Part shown: in pieces, positions 25,421 to 33,664 of the stretch | Numbering within the stretch: position 1 is the first letter of the stretch | How the letters are laid out: every line of letters starts with the position of its first letter | From: JBFWUW01 sp050247075 | GTDB lineage: Bacteria > Planctomycetota > Planctomycetia > Pirellulales > JBFWUW01 | Assembly (NCBI GenBank): GCA_050247075.1 | Contig: JBFWUW010000010.1 | Span: 62,001 to 126,000 of the forward strand | Direction of reading: 5' to 3' | DNA length: 64,000 nucleotides | Translations under genes and position numbers: made by a program | The notes under the pieces: generated by a model | Seen by the model: only the letters and a program-made list of their open reading frames with translations | Told to the model about the DNA's origin: nothing | Database searches by the model: none

Positions 25421-26521
25421 CTATCCTTCCAGCATAGCGGCGTGAATGCGGTCGTTTTCCATGGCTGCCCGCAGCTTCTTGAGTGCCCGAAGTTCAAGCT
25501 GGCGGACTCGCTCCTTGCAGACCCCCAACTGTCCCGCCAGGTCAATCAACGTCCGTGGCTGACCACCCGTGCTGATTCCATAGCGGGCACGGACGATCAT
25601 TCGCTCGCGCGAGTCGAGCCGCTGGACGGCCTTCTCCACGGCCGCATGGACCGTCGTCAGGGCTGGCGCGGGTTCGGCATTCTCCGCAGCGGGAATAGTG
25701 GGAAGCAACTCTTCGCCGCCATGCATGCCTCGGCGGCGATCGCGTTGTTGCTTCATCACCAGCCGATGGATCTGCCTTCGAATGGCGTGGGTGGCATAGG
25801 TGCTAAAGCGAAAGCCGCGGGCATGGTCGAACTTTTCGACACTGCGAAACAACGCCAGGTGCCCTTCGCTAATCAAGTCATCCACCGGATTGTCATCGCC
25901 GGCAAACTTTTTGGCGATCGACACGACCAGCCGCAGATTGCACCGGATCAACAAGTCTCGCGCGACGAGCGCCTCGTTTTGCAGGTACTCAATCCGTTCC
26001 ATCAACGTCACGCTGGGCCGCACGGCTGTCAGCGATTCGCGCAGGATCAACGCGTGGTGTTTCGCCAGATTCATACGGCGAAAAGCCTGGCACTCCTCGT
26101 CGGGTGTCAACAGGCGATTCTCGTACAGGCGCTCCAGATAGCCGCCCACTCCCGACGTATTTCGCAAGCGTCCCGTCTCGGCAACACCGGTCGCGGTGTC
26201 AGGCAATGGCGTCTTCTGAAGTTCCGCCAGGACGCGCGCCGTGGAGATGTCGTCGTATGCCGCCTGGGACATGCACTCCAGCGGCTGTGCCAAGATGGCC
26301 GCGGCACGTTGCCTGGCCTGCGAGCGAACCGCCACTTGAGAGGGGTTGTCGGCTCGCTTCGTCCGGCTCGTTTTAGGCCTGCGGTGTCGGCCGGAAGGGT
26401 CGCCCAATGGTCGATCAGCATTTGGTTCTGGCCGGGACGAATCACCCAGATCGGAGCGCAAATGGCGGGTTGTGTCGCTGGGAGCTGTTGGTTTGCGACT
26501 TTTCGAGAGCATGGCAATCAT
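25421..26521 (-). CDS. Sigma-70 family RNA polymerase sigma factor, shortened region 3
   Basis: Sigma factor of 366 residues. After a basic, disordered N-terminus there is region 1.2 (SGVGGYLERLYENRLLTPDEE), region 2 (RDLLIRCNLRLVVSIAKKF, DDLISEGHLALFRSVEKFDHARGFRFSTYATHAIRRQIHR) and region 4 (LIDLAGQLGVCKERVRQLELRALKKLR). Between them only about 60 residues remain, including GMHGGEELLPTIPAAENAEPAP, so a normal region 3 is lacking. This makes it an alternative sigma factor rather than the housekeeping one. Start at ATG 26521 or 26512; neither has a good ribosome site. Its stop is 4 bases before the TIGR01777 start, so the two are co-expressed. Confidence 0.9.
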   Translation of the reverse strand: MIAMLSKSRKPTAPSDTTRHLRSDLGDSSRPEPNADRPLGDPSGRHRRPKTSRTKRADNPSQVAVRSQARQRAAAILAQPLECMSQAAYDDISTARVLAELQKTPLPDTATGVAETGRLRNTSGVGGYLERLYENRLLTPDEECQAFRRMNLAKHHALILRESLTAVRPSVTLMERIEYLQNEALVARDLLIRCNLRLVVSIAKKFAGDDNPVDDLISEGHLALFRSVEKFDHARGFRFSTYATHAIRRQIHRLVMKQQRDRRRGMHGGEELLPTIPAAENAEPAPALTTVHAAVEKAVQRLDSRERMIVRARYGISTGGQPRTLIDLAGQLGVCKERVRQLELRALKKLRAAMENDRIHAAMLEG

Positions 26522-26928
26522 GGTGAGGCGGCTCGCGGTTAGACGACGTGGGGTAATTGATCTCTTGTTAGGGATATTACCGCTGCCGGTGACTGCAGGC
26601 AACACAAAAAACGTTCAAAACGTTCATTTGACATAAATTGCTTTACACATTGATTTTGCGTTGATAGTATTTATCCTAAGTTGTTTTTGTTAGATCGCCA
26701 TGCAATCAGCAACTTCGGACGCCCATGACCGCCAATGTTAGTGTGCGATGCTTGCGTGGTTTGGGTTCACCCATCGGATGGGGAGAACTTTGCCGTGCCG
26801 TGGGTATTCTCCCTGGAATTAGCCCCGTCAGCATGTAACAATACCTGTGATGGAAATGTTGGTCTGGAACAGCCGCTCGTCTGGCTGCGGACCGCGAACC
26901 CGGTACGGATGCCTTGCTGCCCCGCCGT
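26522..26928. other. Divergent intergenic region with AT-rich promoter
   Basis: The 400 bases between the sigma factor gene (-) and a small + strand gene contain an AT-rich core at 26600-26690 and, further right, a dyad GGGAGAA ... TTCTCCC (about 26778-26812) that could fold in a leader RNA. Short open frames here show no recognisable domain. Confidence 0.45.
26642..26670 (+). promoter_or_regulatory. Candidate sigma-70 promoter
   Basis: TTTACA (26642-26647), a 17-base spacer and TAGTAT (26665-26670): five of six and four of six matches to the consensus boxes with ideal spacing, within an AT-rich block. It would drive the small gene and trmB with a leader of about 250 bases, or a short RNA. 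Confidence 0.45.
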
Positions 26929-27126
26929 ATGAATAGCTTCACCGCCTCGACCGATATAAGCTGCGAAGTCTTCCGCCGATCGGACGGAACGCTGGTCGTG
27001 CGCGTCCCCTCGCAAGACCGCGGAAAAGAGACTTTGCCCGCCGCGGTCTTTTCGTTCCACGCGGGTGATCCGCAGTTCGACCGCTGGGAGCAGCGGCTTC
27101 GCGAGCAAGAAAATCACGGGCCATAG
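26929..27126 (+). CDS. Small conserved-looking hypothetical protein
   Basis: Protein of 65 residues (MNSFTASTDISCEVFRRSD...), soluble, with alternating beta-like segments (GTLVVRVPSQD, AAVFSFHAGD) and a charged helical end (WEQRLREQENHG). No family recognised. Its stop lies 13 bases before the trmB ATG on the same strand, so an operon is likely. ATG 26929 was preferred to TTG 26914. Confidence 0.5.
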   Translation: MNSFTASTDISCEVFRRSDGTLVVRVPSQDRGKETLPAAVFSFHAGDPQFDRWEQRLREQENHGP

Positions 27127-27139
27127 GGCCGTAATTGCC

Positions 27140-27787
27140 ATGCCGCGACGCGCTTTAAGAAGAATAGGAACCGGTCTCGATCTATCGAGGAGCTTTCGCG
27201 CCGTCGAGGAACTCCCCTCCCCTTGGGACAACACGGCCCTGTTTGGCCGCAACGCGCCGCTGGAAGTTGAGGTCGGTTCTGGCAAGGGCCTGTTTCTGGC
27301 ATCGGCCGGCGCGGCGCGGCCAGAGCATGACTTTCTGGGATTGGAAATCGCCCTAAAATATGCGCGTTTTGCCGCGGCCCGCGCGACCCAGGCGGGATTG
27401 CGAAATGTTGTCATGGCCCACGGCGATGCACTGCGGGTGTTTCGCGAAATTCTGCCTGATGATTTTGTGGCGGCGGTGCATGTTTACTTCCCCGATCCTT
27501 GGTGGAAAGCCCGGCACAAAAAGCGCCGCGTGTTTAATGAGTCGTTCTTGTCCGATGTCGAACGAGTCTTGATCGCTGGCGGGCGGCTCCATTTTTGGAC
27601 CGACGTGGAAGAGTATTTCTTGACCACGCTGGACCTTATCGCCCCCCGGCCCCTGTTGCTGGGGCCCCTGCCCGTGGCCGAACGGCCAGCCGAACACGAC
27701 CTGGACTATCACACGCACTTCGAGCGCCGCACCCGCCGCGGCGGCCAGCCGGTCTACCGCAGCGAGTTTGAGCGCGCGCCGCGATAA
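27140..27787 (+). CDS. trmB: tRNA (guanine-N7)-methyltransferase
   Basis: Uses S-adenosylmethionine to methylate G46 in the tRNA variable loop. The 215-residue protein has the SAM-binding motif VEVGSGKGLFLASA (about residues 37-50), FLGLEIALKYA, and the TrmB signature VYFPDPWWKARHKKRRVFNESF. ATG 27140 puts the conserved core at the usual distance from the N-terminus; the frame is open further upstream within the preceding small gene. Convergent with the HD hydrolase gene; a G-rich motif lies in the 80-base gap. Confidence 0.94.
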   Translation: MPRRALRRIGTGLDLSRSFRAVEELPSPWDNTALFGRNAPLEVEVGSGKGLFLASAGAARPEHDFLGLEIALKYARFAAARATQAGLRNVVMAHGDALRVFREILPDDFVAAVHVYFPDPWWKARHKKRRVFNESFLSDVERVLIAGGRLHFWTDVEEYFLTTLDLIAPRPLLLGPLPVAERPAEHDLDYHTHFERRTRRGGQPVYRSEFERAPR

Positions 27788-27850
27788 TGCGCCAACCAAC
27801 CGTCGCGTTCGATCGGTCCATGCCGAACACCTGCTATACGGAATGTCTTA

Positions 27851-27864
27851 CCCCCCTGCCCTGC
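27851..27864 (-). repeat. G-rich motif, intergenic copy
   Basis: CCCCCCTGCCCTGC on the + strand, three bases after the - strand HD gene stop. Confidence 0.65.
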
Positions 27865-27866
27865 TG

Positions 27867-28451
27867 TCACTCCGCTGGTTCTTGCGCGGCCAGCCGGGTA
27901 AGTTCCCGCACAACGCGGTCGAGTTCCTCCACAATGGGGTTGGTTCCAGCCGCGCGGTAGGCGTCGGCCAGTGCGCGGTAATACCATAGTGTGCCGTCGC
28001 GGCCGCCGTTGAAGCGGTCCCAAACGGCTGCCCCTACTTGCCGCAGATCGGACAGGATGGCCCGCGCGTTGTACAGCTTGTCGGCCGCGCTGACCAACCG
28101 CGTGGAGGCCGAGGCCGCCGGCAGATGGGCGATGTACGCCTCTTTGCGTGCCCGCCACGGCGGCTTGGGGGTTAGATCGGTGTCGGTGCAGCCCTCGACG
28201 ACCTCCAACACCCGCGGGCCAAACCGCGTCAGAATCTCCTCCCTGGTCCGTCCCCCATGCCCTTGATCCTCAATCGCATCGTGCAGCAAGGCACCAATCG
28301 CCTCGTCCTCGTCCCCCCCCTGCTCCAGCACAATCCCGCACACTCCCAACAAATGAGCCACGTACGGCACGCCGCTGACCTTGCGTGTTTGCGCGGCATG
28401 CAACTCAGCGGCGTAGACCAAAGCGGCGGTGAAGCGAGAAGTCAAAGGCAT
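27867..28451 (-). CDS. HD-domain hydrolase (SpoT/MESH1-like)
   Basis: Protein of 194 residues comprising one HD metal-dependent phosphohydrolase domain: PYVAHLLGVCGIV (first His), ALLHDAIEDQG (HD pair with ED), and VSAADKLYNARAILSDL (distal Asp with the K-x-x-N-A helix). This layout is that of the (p)ppGpp hydrolase half of RelA/SpoT and of small MESH1-type enzymes; no synthetase or TGS domain is present. It may hydrolyse (p)ppGpp or another nucleotide. ATG 28451 is directly preceded by a heptamer array. Confidence 0.85.
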   Translation of the reverse strand: MPLTSRFTAALVYAAELHAAQTRKVSGVPYVAHLLGVCGIVLEQGGDEDEAIGALLHDAIEDQGHGGRTREEILTRFGPRVLEVVEGCTDTDLTPKPPWRARKEAYIAHLPAASASTRLVSAADKLYNARAILSDLRQVGAAVWDRFNGGRDGTLWYYRALADAYRAAGTNPIVEELDRVVRELTRLAAQEPAE

Positions 28452-28486
28452 TTTTGATTTTAGATTTTGGATTTTTGATTGGGGGA
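28450..28486. repeat. Degenerate 7-bp tandem array
   Basis: TTTTTGA / TTTTAGA / TTTTGGA / TTTTTGA units between the LRR gene and the HD hydrolase gene; the same units recur at 63926-63966. Confidence 0.75.
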
Positions 28487-28493
28487 GGGTGCA

Positions 28494-29609
28494 TTAGTTC
28501 TTGGACGACGACTTTTTCTTGGCGAAGTGGTCTTTGAGGCGCTCTATTCCCTCGGGCGTGATGTTGGTCCCTTCCACCCAAGCGTCTTCCAGGGTGGGCA
28601 TCCCTTCCAGGATTGGCACGCTGGCGTCGGTGATTTTCGTTTTGCAGAGTACTACTTTCTCAAGGGCTGGGCACCCGGCCAGATGTGACACTCCACGGTC
28701 AGTTATTGTCGCGAAATCGACCTGCAACCGGGTAAGTTCTTGCAGTTTAGAAACGATGGCCATGCCAGAGTCTGTGATCTTGGTGCCACCTATATCCAGC
28801 AAGGTCAGATGCTTGAGTTCGACTACTCGGTAAATTCCGGCATCAGTCAAGTCCGTGCCAGCCACGGTCAGTTCCTGTAATCGGGGAAATTTTTCCAAGT
28901 AACGCAGGCCATAACTTGTGACGGAGCCTCCCCCCGAAATCCGCAAGATACAAAGAGTCGGAATTGGCGGCAGTTCCTCCAAGATACTGTCGGAGCAATG
29001 GCGTATTTCCAGGGACTGCAACTTGGTAAGTTGGCGGAGGCAGTCCAAGCCTCTTTTGGATATCGGGGCAATAGACAGCGGGCCAGTTAGGCACACATGC
29101 TCTAAGTTGTGAATTTGTCCAACCACGCGCAGCGTGTTGATATTGAACGGGGATTGAAGGTCAAGCTTGGTAAGGCCTGGAAAGCGCAGTAGCAATGTGG
29201 GGTCGAATGGAACAAAGCGATCCCGGCCGGCCTCGCGCAGTTCAATCACGCGCACGGACTGCGTCGGACCCACGAAGGCTTGTTTGCCGTCGCCGTTAAG
29301 AAAGCGTTGATCGCCATGTTCGAGCATTAGTTCGTTGAGGGTGTTCCTAGCGCTCCGTGAAAGCCAACGATCATCGTTCGAAGTGTCGAGGAAAGCTTGC
29401 CTCTCTAGATCACGAAGCGCCGCCGACTGAGTCTGCCAGTGATTGTATTGGAGTCTTCCCGCGGCCAGTACCAGGCTGAGGACCGTGAGCCCGATCAACC
29501 CTTCTCGCATTGTATACTGCCAGATCCTCCGGCCGGTTCGAGCTCGGATCTCGGCCACGATTGCAGCCACGACGACGAGAATCGCGGCGACCGCGACGTT
29601 TCCCAACAA
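28494..29609 (-). CDS. Leucine-rich-repeat membrane protein, main frame
   Basis: The intact part encodes 371 residues from TTG 29609. Two hydrophobic segments (VAVAAILVVVAAIVAEI and REGLIGLTVLSLVLAA) lie before residue 52, then a linker and about nine LRRs of the bacterial cysteine-containing/GALA-like type (e.g. LTVAGTDLTDAGIYRVVELKHLTLLDIGGTKITDSGM, split as LxxLxVxxTxITDxG repeats). It is probably a surface or periplasmic protein-binding receptor. The true N-terminus is likely in another frame (29610-29841), so this TTG start is artificial. It ends with KKKSSSKN. Confidence 0.75.
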   Translation of the reverse strand: MLGNVAVAAILVVVAAIVAEIRARTGRRIWQYTMREGLIGLTVLSLVLAAGRLQYNHWQTQSAALRDLERQAFLDTSNDDRWLSRSARNTLNELMLEHGDQRFLNGDGKQAFVGPTQSVRVIELREAGRDRFVPFDPTLLLRFPGLTKLDLQSPFNINTLRVVGQIHNLEHVCLTGPLSIAPISKRGLDCLRQLTKLQSLEIRHCSDSILEELPPIPTLCILRISGGGSVTSYGLRYLEKFPRLQELTVAGTDLTDAGIYRVVELKHLTLLDIGGTKITDSGMAIVSKLQELTRLQVDFATITDRGVSHLAGCPALEKVVLCKTKITDASVPILEGMPTLEDAWVEGTNITPEGIERLKDHFAKKKSSSKN

Positions 29610-29841
29610 GACACCATGCCCGATGTGGTCATCGTAATCGAGACGGACGTCGGCATTCCATTCGGTTCGGGAACCGCGATCCCAATTTTCGGGGACGTCG
29701 TACGACCAACGCCGCCACGACCACGCCCAAGATCACCCACGTCGAAACGTGCCACCGATACCAGGCCCGTCGCCGCGGCCCAGCGGAACTAGCGGCGGAT
29801 GCGGAAGCATTGTCCACGGCCACTCGAATGCCCAATTCCAA
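29610..29841 (-). pseudogene. N-terminal part of the LRR gene in a shifted frame
   Basis: One frame from ATG 29841 reads a leader and a membrane helix (RAWYRWHVSTWVILGVVVAALVV) to about 29705, then becomes basic nonsense. The next frame, without any start codon and with a TGA just upstream, reads WSYDVPENWDRGS...DYDDHIGHGVLLGNVAVAAIL straight into the LRR protein. A single-base gain or two-base loss near 29700-29715 would join them. So the gene is 28494-29841 with one frame break: a real pseudogene, a sequencing error, or recoding. Confidence 0.6.
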
Positions 29842-29863
29842 TCAAGAATCAAAAATCAAAAAA

Positions 29864-31720
29864 TCACTCCGCTTCCGCCATTTCCGCCAGTTGCAGCACG
29901 CTCCGCTGTTGCTCTTTCTCCAGGTACGCCCTGCCCTTTTTGACGTTCAAGTGGTCCCAAGGGAGTTTGCCATCCAGCGGGACGGGGCGGTGGATGGTGG
30001 CCTCGATATCGACGCCGCTGTCGGCCATGGCTTGCCACCAGATATCGGGCTTGATCCGCTCCATCCAACTGTCGAGCCGGGCGCCGCGCCGCCAGGCCAT
30101 CTCAATCGCCTCGGCCATGCGGCGGTCTCCCCGGCTGAGCGCCCCTTCCAGCAGGCTGGTCTCCACCGTGTGGCATTTGATGTTGACGCTTTTGATCTTG
30201 CGGCGTGCCCATAGGTAGCGGTGCGCCCAATGGAAATAGTCGCGGGTCTGCATGCCGTTCCATTGATACGGCGTGTGGCTCTTAGGGACGAAGTTGCTCA
30301 CGCTAGCGGTGACCTTGGGGAACCAGCCAAGTTCTTCCTTCCCGATCCTGGCTATCGTCTCGGCCATGTCCACGATGCCGTCCAAGTCCACGGGCCGCTC
30401 GCCCGGTAGTCCGCACAAAAAGTAGAGCTTGACCTGGCGGAAGCCGTTGCGAAACGCCTCGCGGCAGCCGTCGTACAGGTCTTGGTTGGTGATCTTCTTG
30501 CGGATCTGCTCGCGCATGTCGTCGCGGGCGACCTCGGGGGCCAGCGTCAGGCTCGATTGCCGCTCCGACCCCATCAAGGCGGCCACGCTCTTGAGGATTT
30601 CGTTCACCCGCAAGCTGGGGATGGAGATATTCACCCCCAGCGGCGACAGTTCTTCCTTCAGCCGCGTGATGAGTTCCTTGAACCGCGGGTAGTCGCTGGT
30701 GCTCAGCGAGAGGATGGAGATTTCGTTGAAGCCGGTGTTGCGGTAGCTTTCCAGTGCCCCCTGAACGATGGTCTCCACCGAGCGCATTCGCATCGGCCGC
30801 TTGATGACCGTGCTTTGGCAAAAGCGGCACTGCCAGGGGCAGCCGCGCATGATCTCGATGGCAATGCGGTCGTGAACGCACTCCACGTATGGGACGACGG
30901 GCGATGTCGGCAGCGGAATGGCTTCCAGGTCGTCGATGACCGCCGGCTCGATGGTGTCGGGCACGTCGGCCCGCGTACGGTGGAGCGCGGCCAGGCGGCC
31001 ATCTTCAAAGTACTCTGGCTCGTAAAAGCGAGGGACATAGGCAAACGGGATACGCGCGGCTAGGTCGGCCAGGATGGATTCGCGAATCTCGCGAGTGTCG
31101 AGTGGAGAGTGTTGAGTGTCGAATGAAGAAGCTGGCGGCCGCGTGATGCCGTGCGCTTCGCGCATTGCCAGCCATTCGTCGCAGATGACGGGCAGGCTGG
31201 GTTCGCCGTCGCCGGTGACGACCAGATCGACGAAGGGAGCGATTGGTTCGGGATTCTGCGCGCACGGCCCGCCGACGATGATCAGCGGATGCTCGGCGGT
31301 GCGGTCCTTGGCGTGCAGCGGAATGCCGGCCAGATCGAGCATCGTCAGCAGGTTGGTGAAGCAGACTTCGTATTGCAACGAAAAGCCGATTACGTCGAAC
31401 TCGCCCAGCGGCGTGAAGGTCTCCAGGCTGTAGATGGGCAGCTCGTGCTGGCGAAGCTGGGCCTCCATGTCGTCCCAGGGGCAAAAGGCCCGCTCGCAAG
31501 CCCAGTCGTCGCGGGCGTTCATCAGCGAGTACAGCACCTGCAACCCGTGATGGCTCATGCCGATGGTGTACGTATCGGGAAACGCCAGGCAGAGCCGTCC
31601 GCGAACCGCGCGATGGTCCTTCTGGACGATGTTCTGCTCACCGCCGATGTACTGCGCCGGCTTCTCGACACACGGCAGCAAACGGCTAGTGACAAAGTCC
31701 TTCAGGCGTTGGTTCAGCAT
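29864..31720 (-). CDS. TIGR03960-type radical SAM protein with B12-binding-like domain
   Basis: Protein of 618 residues. The N-terminal half (about 40-250) is a cobalamin-binding-like Rossmann domain (LAFPDTYTIGMSHHGLQVLY, DVIGFSLQYEVCFTNLLTML, LIIVGGPCAQNPEPIAPFVD). The radical SAM core has RGCPWQCRFCQ (CxxxCxxC, about 291-301) for the 4Fe-4S cluster, with LYFLCGLPGE and FVPKSHTPYQW downstream. TIGR03960 proteins are often next to or fused with TIGR03936, and an RNA-modification role is discussed; no such partner is present. ATG 31720 starts MLNQRLKDFV. Residues about 197-210 (SSFDTQHSPLDTREI) are encoded by a heptamer array. Confidence 0.9.
   Translation of the reverse strand: MLNQRLKDFVTSRLLPCVEKPAQYIGGEQNIVQKDHRAVRGRLCLAFPDTYTIGMSHHGLQVLYSLMNARDDWACERAFCPWDDMEAQLRQHELPIYSLETFTPLGEFDVIGFSLQYEVCFTNLLTMLDLAGIPLHAKDRTAEHPLIIVGGPCAQNPEPIAPFVDLVVTGDGEPSLPVICDEWLAMREAHGITRPPASSFDTQHSPLDTREIRESILADLAARIPFAYVPRFYEPEYFEDGRLAALHRTRADVPDTIEPAVIDDLEAIPLPTSPVVPYVECVHDRIAIEIMRGCPWQCRFCQSTVIKRPMRMRSVETIVQGALESYRNTGFNEISILSLSTSDYPRFKELITRLKEELSPLGVNISIPSLRVNEILKSVAALMGSERQSSLTLAPEVARDDMREQIRKKITNQDLYDGCREAFRNGFRQVKLYFLCGLPGERPVDLDGIVDMAETIARIGKEELGWFPKVTASVSNFVPKSHTPYQWNGMQTRDYFHWAHRYLWARRKIKSVNIKCHTVETSLLEGALSRGDRRMAEAIEMAWRRGARLDSWMERIKPDIWWQAMADSGVDIEATIHRPVPLDGKLPWDHLNVKKGRAYLEKEQQRSVLQLAEMAEAE
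31091..31130. repeat. Heptamer array inside the radical SAM gene
   Basis: GAGTGTC / GAGTGGA / GAGTGTT / GAGTGTC / GAATGAA units lie in frame between the B12-like domain and the radical SAM domain. Confidence 0.75.
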
Positions 31721-31794
31721 GGAACAATCTCTACACGAACTCATGAACAGGAGTGCGATTAGGCACACCGGCTCATTATGGGACATGAGGGGGA

Positions 31795-31945
31795 AAGGCG
31801 AAAGGCTGAAGGCTGAGGGCGGAACAGGAGGCCCCCTCTCCCGGGTTTCCGAGAGAGGGATGGGGAGAGAGCGCGAGAAGACAGGACTGTCCACCTACAC
31901 AAACCCTCGCCCCGGCCTTCTCCCAGAGGGAGAGGGAGAAAGCGG
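31795..31945. repeat. Heptamer array followed by CTCTCCC-type dispersed repeat
   Basis: GGCGAAA / GGCTGAA / GGCTGAG units at 31795-31830 are followed by CCCTCTCCCGGG, GAGAGAGGGATGGGGAGAG and a second CTTCTCCCAGAGGGAGAGGGAG copy up to the DUF1501 stop. Similar to 3590-3635. Confidence 0.55.
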
Positions 31946-33322
31946 CTAGATCAGCTCGCGGATCGGTTCGCCGCTGGGCAGCACGGTGAAGGGACGGCCG
32001 AGGGAGTCGGCGAAGACGGCGTCGGTGGGCACGCCCAACTGTCGATAGATGGTGGCCAGCACATCGTTGAAGGGAATGGGCCGGTCGAGCGGCAAGTCGC
32101 CGGCCTTGGTGCTAGACCCCACGACGAGGCCTTGTTTCAGGCCGCCGCCGGCCAGCATGACCGAGCAGACTTTCTCCCAGTGGTCGCGGCCCCCTTGAGC
32201 GTTGATCTGCGGCGTGCGGCCAAACTCGCCAAAGATCGCCACCAAGGTTGTGGCTAGCAAGCCGCGATCCTCCAAGTCGTCCAGCAAGGTGCTAACCGCG
32301 CGGTCCAAGGGAGGCAGCAGTGTGTTGCGCATCGATCCGAAATTATCGACGTGGGTATCCCAGTCTTGGCCGTGTGCCTGGTTGAGTGTGTAGTTGACCA
32401 GCGTGAAGGGGACGCCCGACTCGGCCAGCCGCCGCGCCAGCACGGTCTGTTGGCCCCATAAATGGTCGCCGTACTGTTGCCGCATGGCCAGCGGTTCGCG
32501 CTGCAGATCGAAGGCGGTCGCCGCCGCGTCGGCGGCCAGCATGTCGTAGGCTTGCTGATGATAGCGGTCGAGCGAGGCGACCTGGCGCACGCCGGCCGCG
32601 CCGCGGTTCAACGCCGCGCACAAGGCCAACCGCTGCGCCAGCCGTTGACCGCTGAGGTCGGCGTTAAGTCGCAAGTTTTTCGGCGGATCGTAGGCTCCGT
32701 TGGCTCGGTCGGGCGGCAACCCGGCAAACACCGGTTCGTAGTTTCCGCCCAACAGGCCCGCGGTGGCGTAGCGGACGCGAATGCCAAGCTGGGCATCGTG
32801 CGGCACGGCCACATACGGCGGCACCCCCGCGCGGTTCTCTGGCCGCAAGCGGGCGACCCAACTGCCCAATGAGGGGTGCGTGGAATTGCGGTTCTTGCCC
32901 GCCACATCCGCGCCGGGCATGTCCCACCCGGTCAATGTATGGTGAATGGCCACCGGGTGGCTGGGCGAATCGACATAGGCACTGCGGACGACATTGAATT
33001 TGTGTGCCCGCGCCGCCAACAGCGGCAAGTGTTGAGAGAACATTGTGCCGGGCAGGCTGGTGGCGATCGGGTTGAACTCACCCCGATAGGCGCTGGGAGC
33101 GTCGGGCTTGGGGTCGAAACTTTCGTAGTGCGACAGCCCCCCTTGCAGGTAGATCACAATTGCCGCTTGGGCCGCCGCGGGAGCCGCGCCCGCTGCCCGA
33201 GCTTCGTCGCGGGCTTGCAGCAGGGCTGGCCAAACCACCGACCCGGCTGCCGCCCCCCCCACCCGCAACCAATGGCGGCGGGTGCAACTTGGCCCGAAGG
33301 GAATGTCTGGCTGGCAAGTCAT
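31946..33322 (-). CDS. DUF1501 protein exported by Tat
   Basis: Protein of 458 residues of the DUF1501 sulfatase-like (alkaline phosphatase-fold) group, common and expanded in planctomycetes next to cytochrome-type DUF1549 proteins. Seen here: TRRHWLRVGGAAAGS (Tat-like leader, about 14-28), VIYLQGGLSHYESFDPKPDAP, DSPSHPVAIHHTLTG, DTHVDNFGSMRNTLLPPLDRA and FGEFGRTPQINAQGGRDHWE. No DUF1549 partner lies beside it. Start ATG 33322 puts the leader near the N-terminus; upstream codons are unconserved. Substrate unknown. Confidence 0.9.
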   Translation of the reverse strand: MTCQPDIPFGPSCTRRHWLRVGGAAAGSVVWPALLQARDEARAAGAAPAAAQAAIVIYLQGGLSHYESFDPKPDAPSAYRGEFNPIATSLPGTMFSQHLPLLAARAHKFNVVRSAYVDSPSHPVAIHHTLTGWDMPGADVAGKNRNSTHPSLGSWVARLRPENRAGVPPYVAVPHDAQLGIRVRYATAGLLGGNYEPVFAGLPPDRANGAYDPPKNLRLNADLSGQRLAQRLALCAALNRGAAGVRQVASLDRYHQQAYDMLAADAAATAFDLQREPLAMRQQYGDHLWGQQTVLARRLAESGVPFTLVNYTLNQAHGQDWDTHVDNFGSMRNTLLPPLDRAVSTLLDDLEDRGLLATTLVAIFGEFGRTPQINAQGGRDHWEKVCSVMLAGGGLKQGLVVGSSTKAGDLPLDRPIPFNDVLATIYRQLGVPTDAVFADSLGRPFTVLPSGEPIRELI

Positions 33323-33664
33323 GCGAGATCTTGGGGGGAATATTGCTGAACATGTTGATCCAATGCCGGCCGCATAATAGCCGCCCGTGGAACACAACAC
33401 ATCCATGTTCCCTGATGAAACGGCCCGCGTCAATGTCAAGCAGTCGAGGCTGGGGTGGGTTATCGAGCGGCTTGCCAATGCCATCGTTCGCTGAAACCAC
33501 CCGACAGGGCGGTTGGCGGTGCCTGCCTGTTGGATTGTGCTTTATTCACGCGGGAATGGGGCGGAGGTTGTCCACGGAAAGCCCGTATCCGCGCCGTTCC
33601 CTGAAATGATGAGCTAGATTTCGGGTATCTCTCCGGCCACACGTTGTTCATCTCGGTCGATCCC
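33323..33664. other. Divergent intergenic region
   Basis: About 340 bases between DUF1501 (-) and the CBS fusion (+). Nothing beyond short non-conserved frames was seen; presumably it holds both promoters. Confidence 0.35.

Noticed and set aside
26725..26838. 37-codon frame with an FeoA-like ending (GILPGISPVSM)
   Set aside because: Too short and weakly similar to call; could be chance.
28311..28322. C-rich stretch in the HD gene as a copy of the G-rich motif
   Set aside because: Lacks the TGCCC half; likely only a C run.
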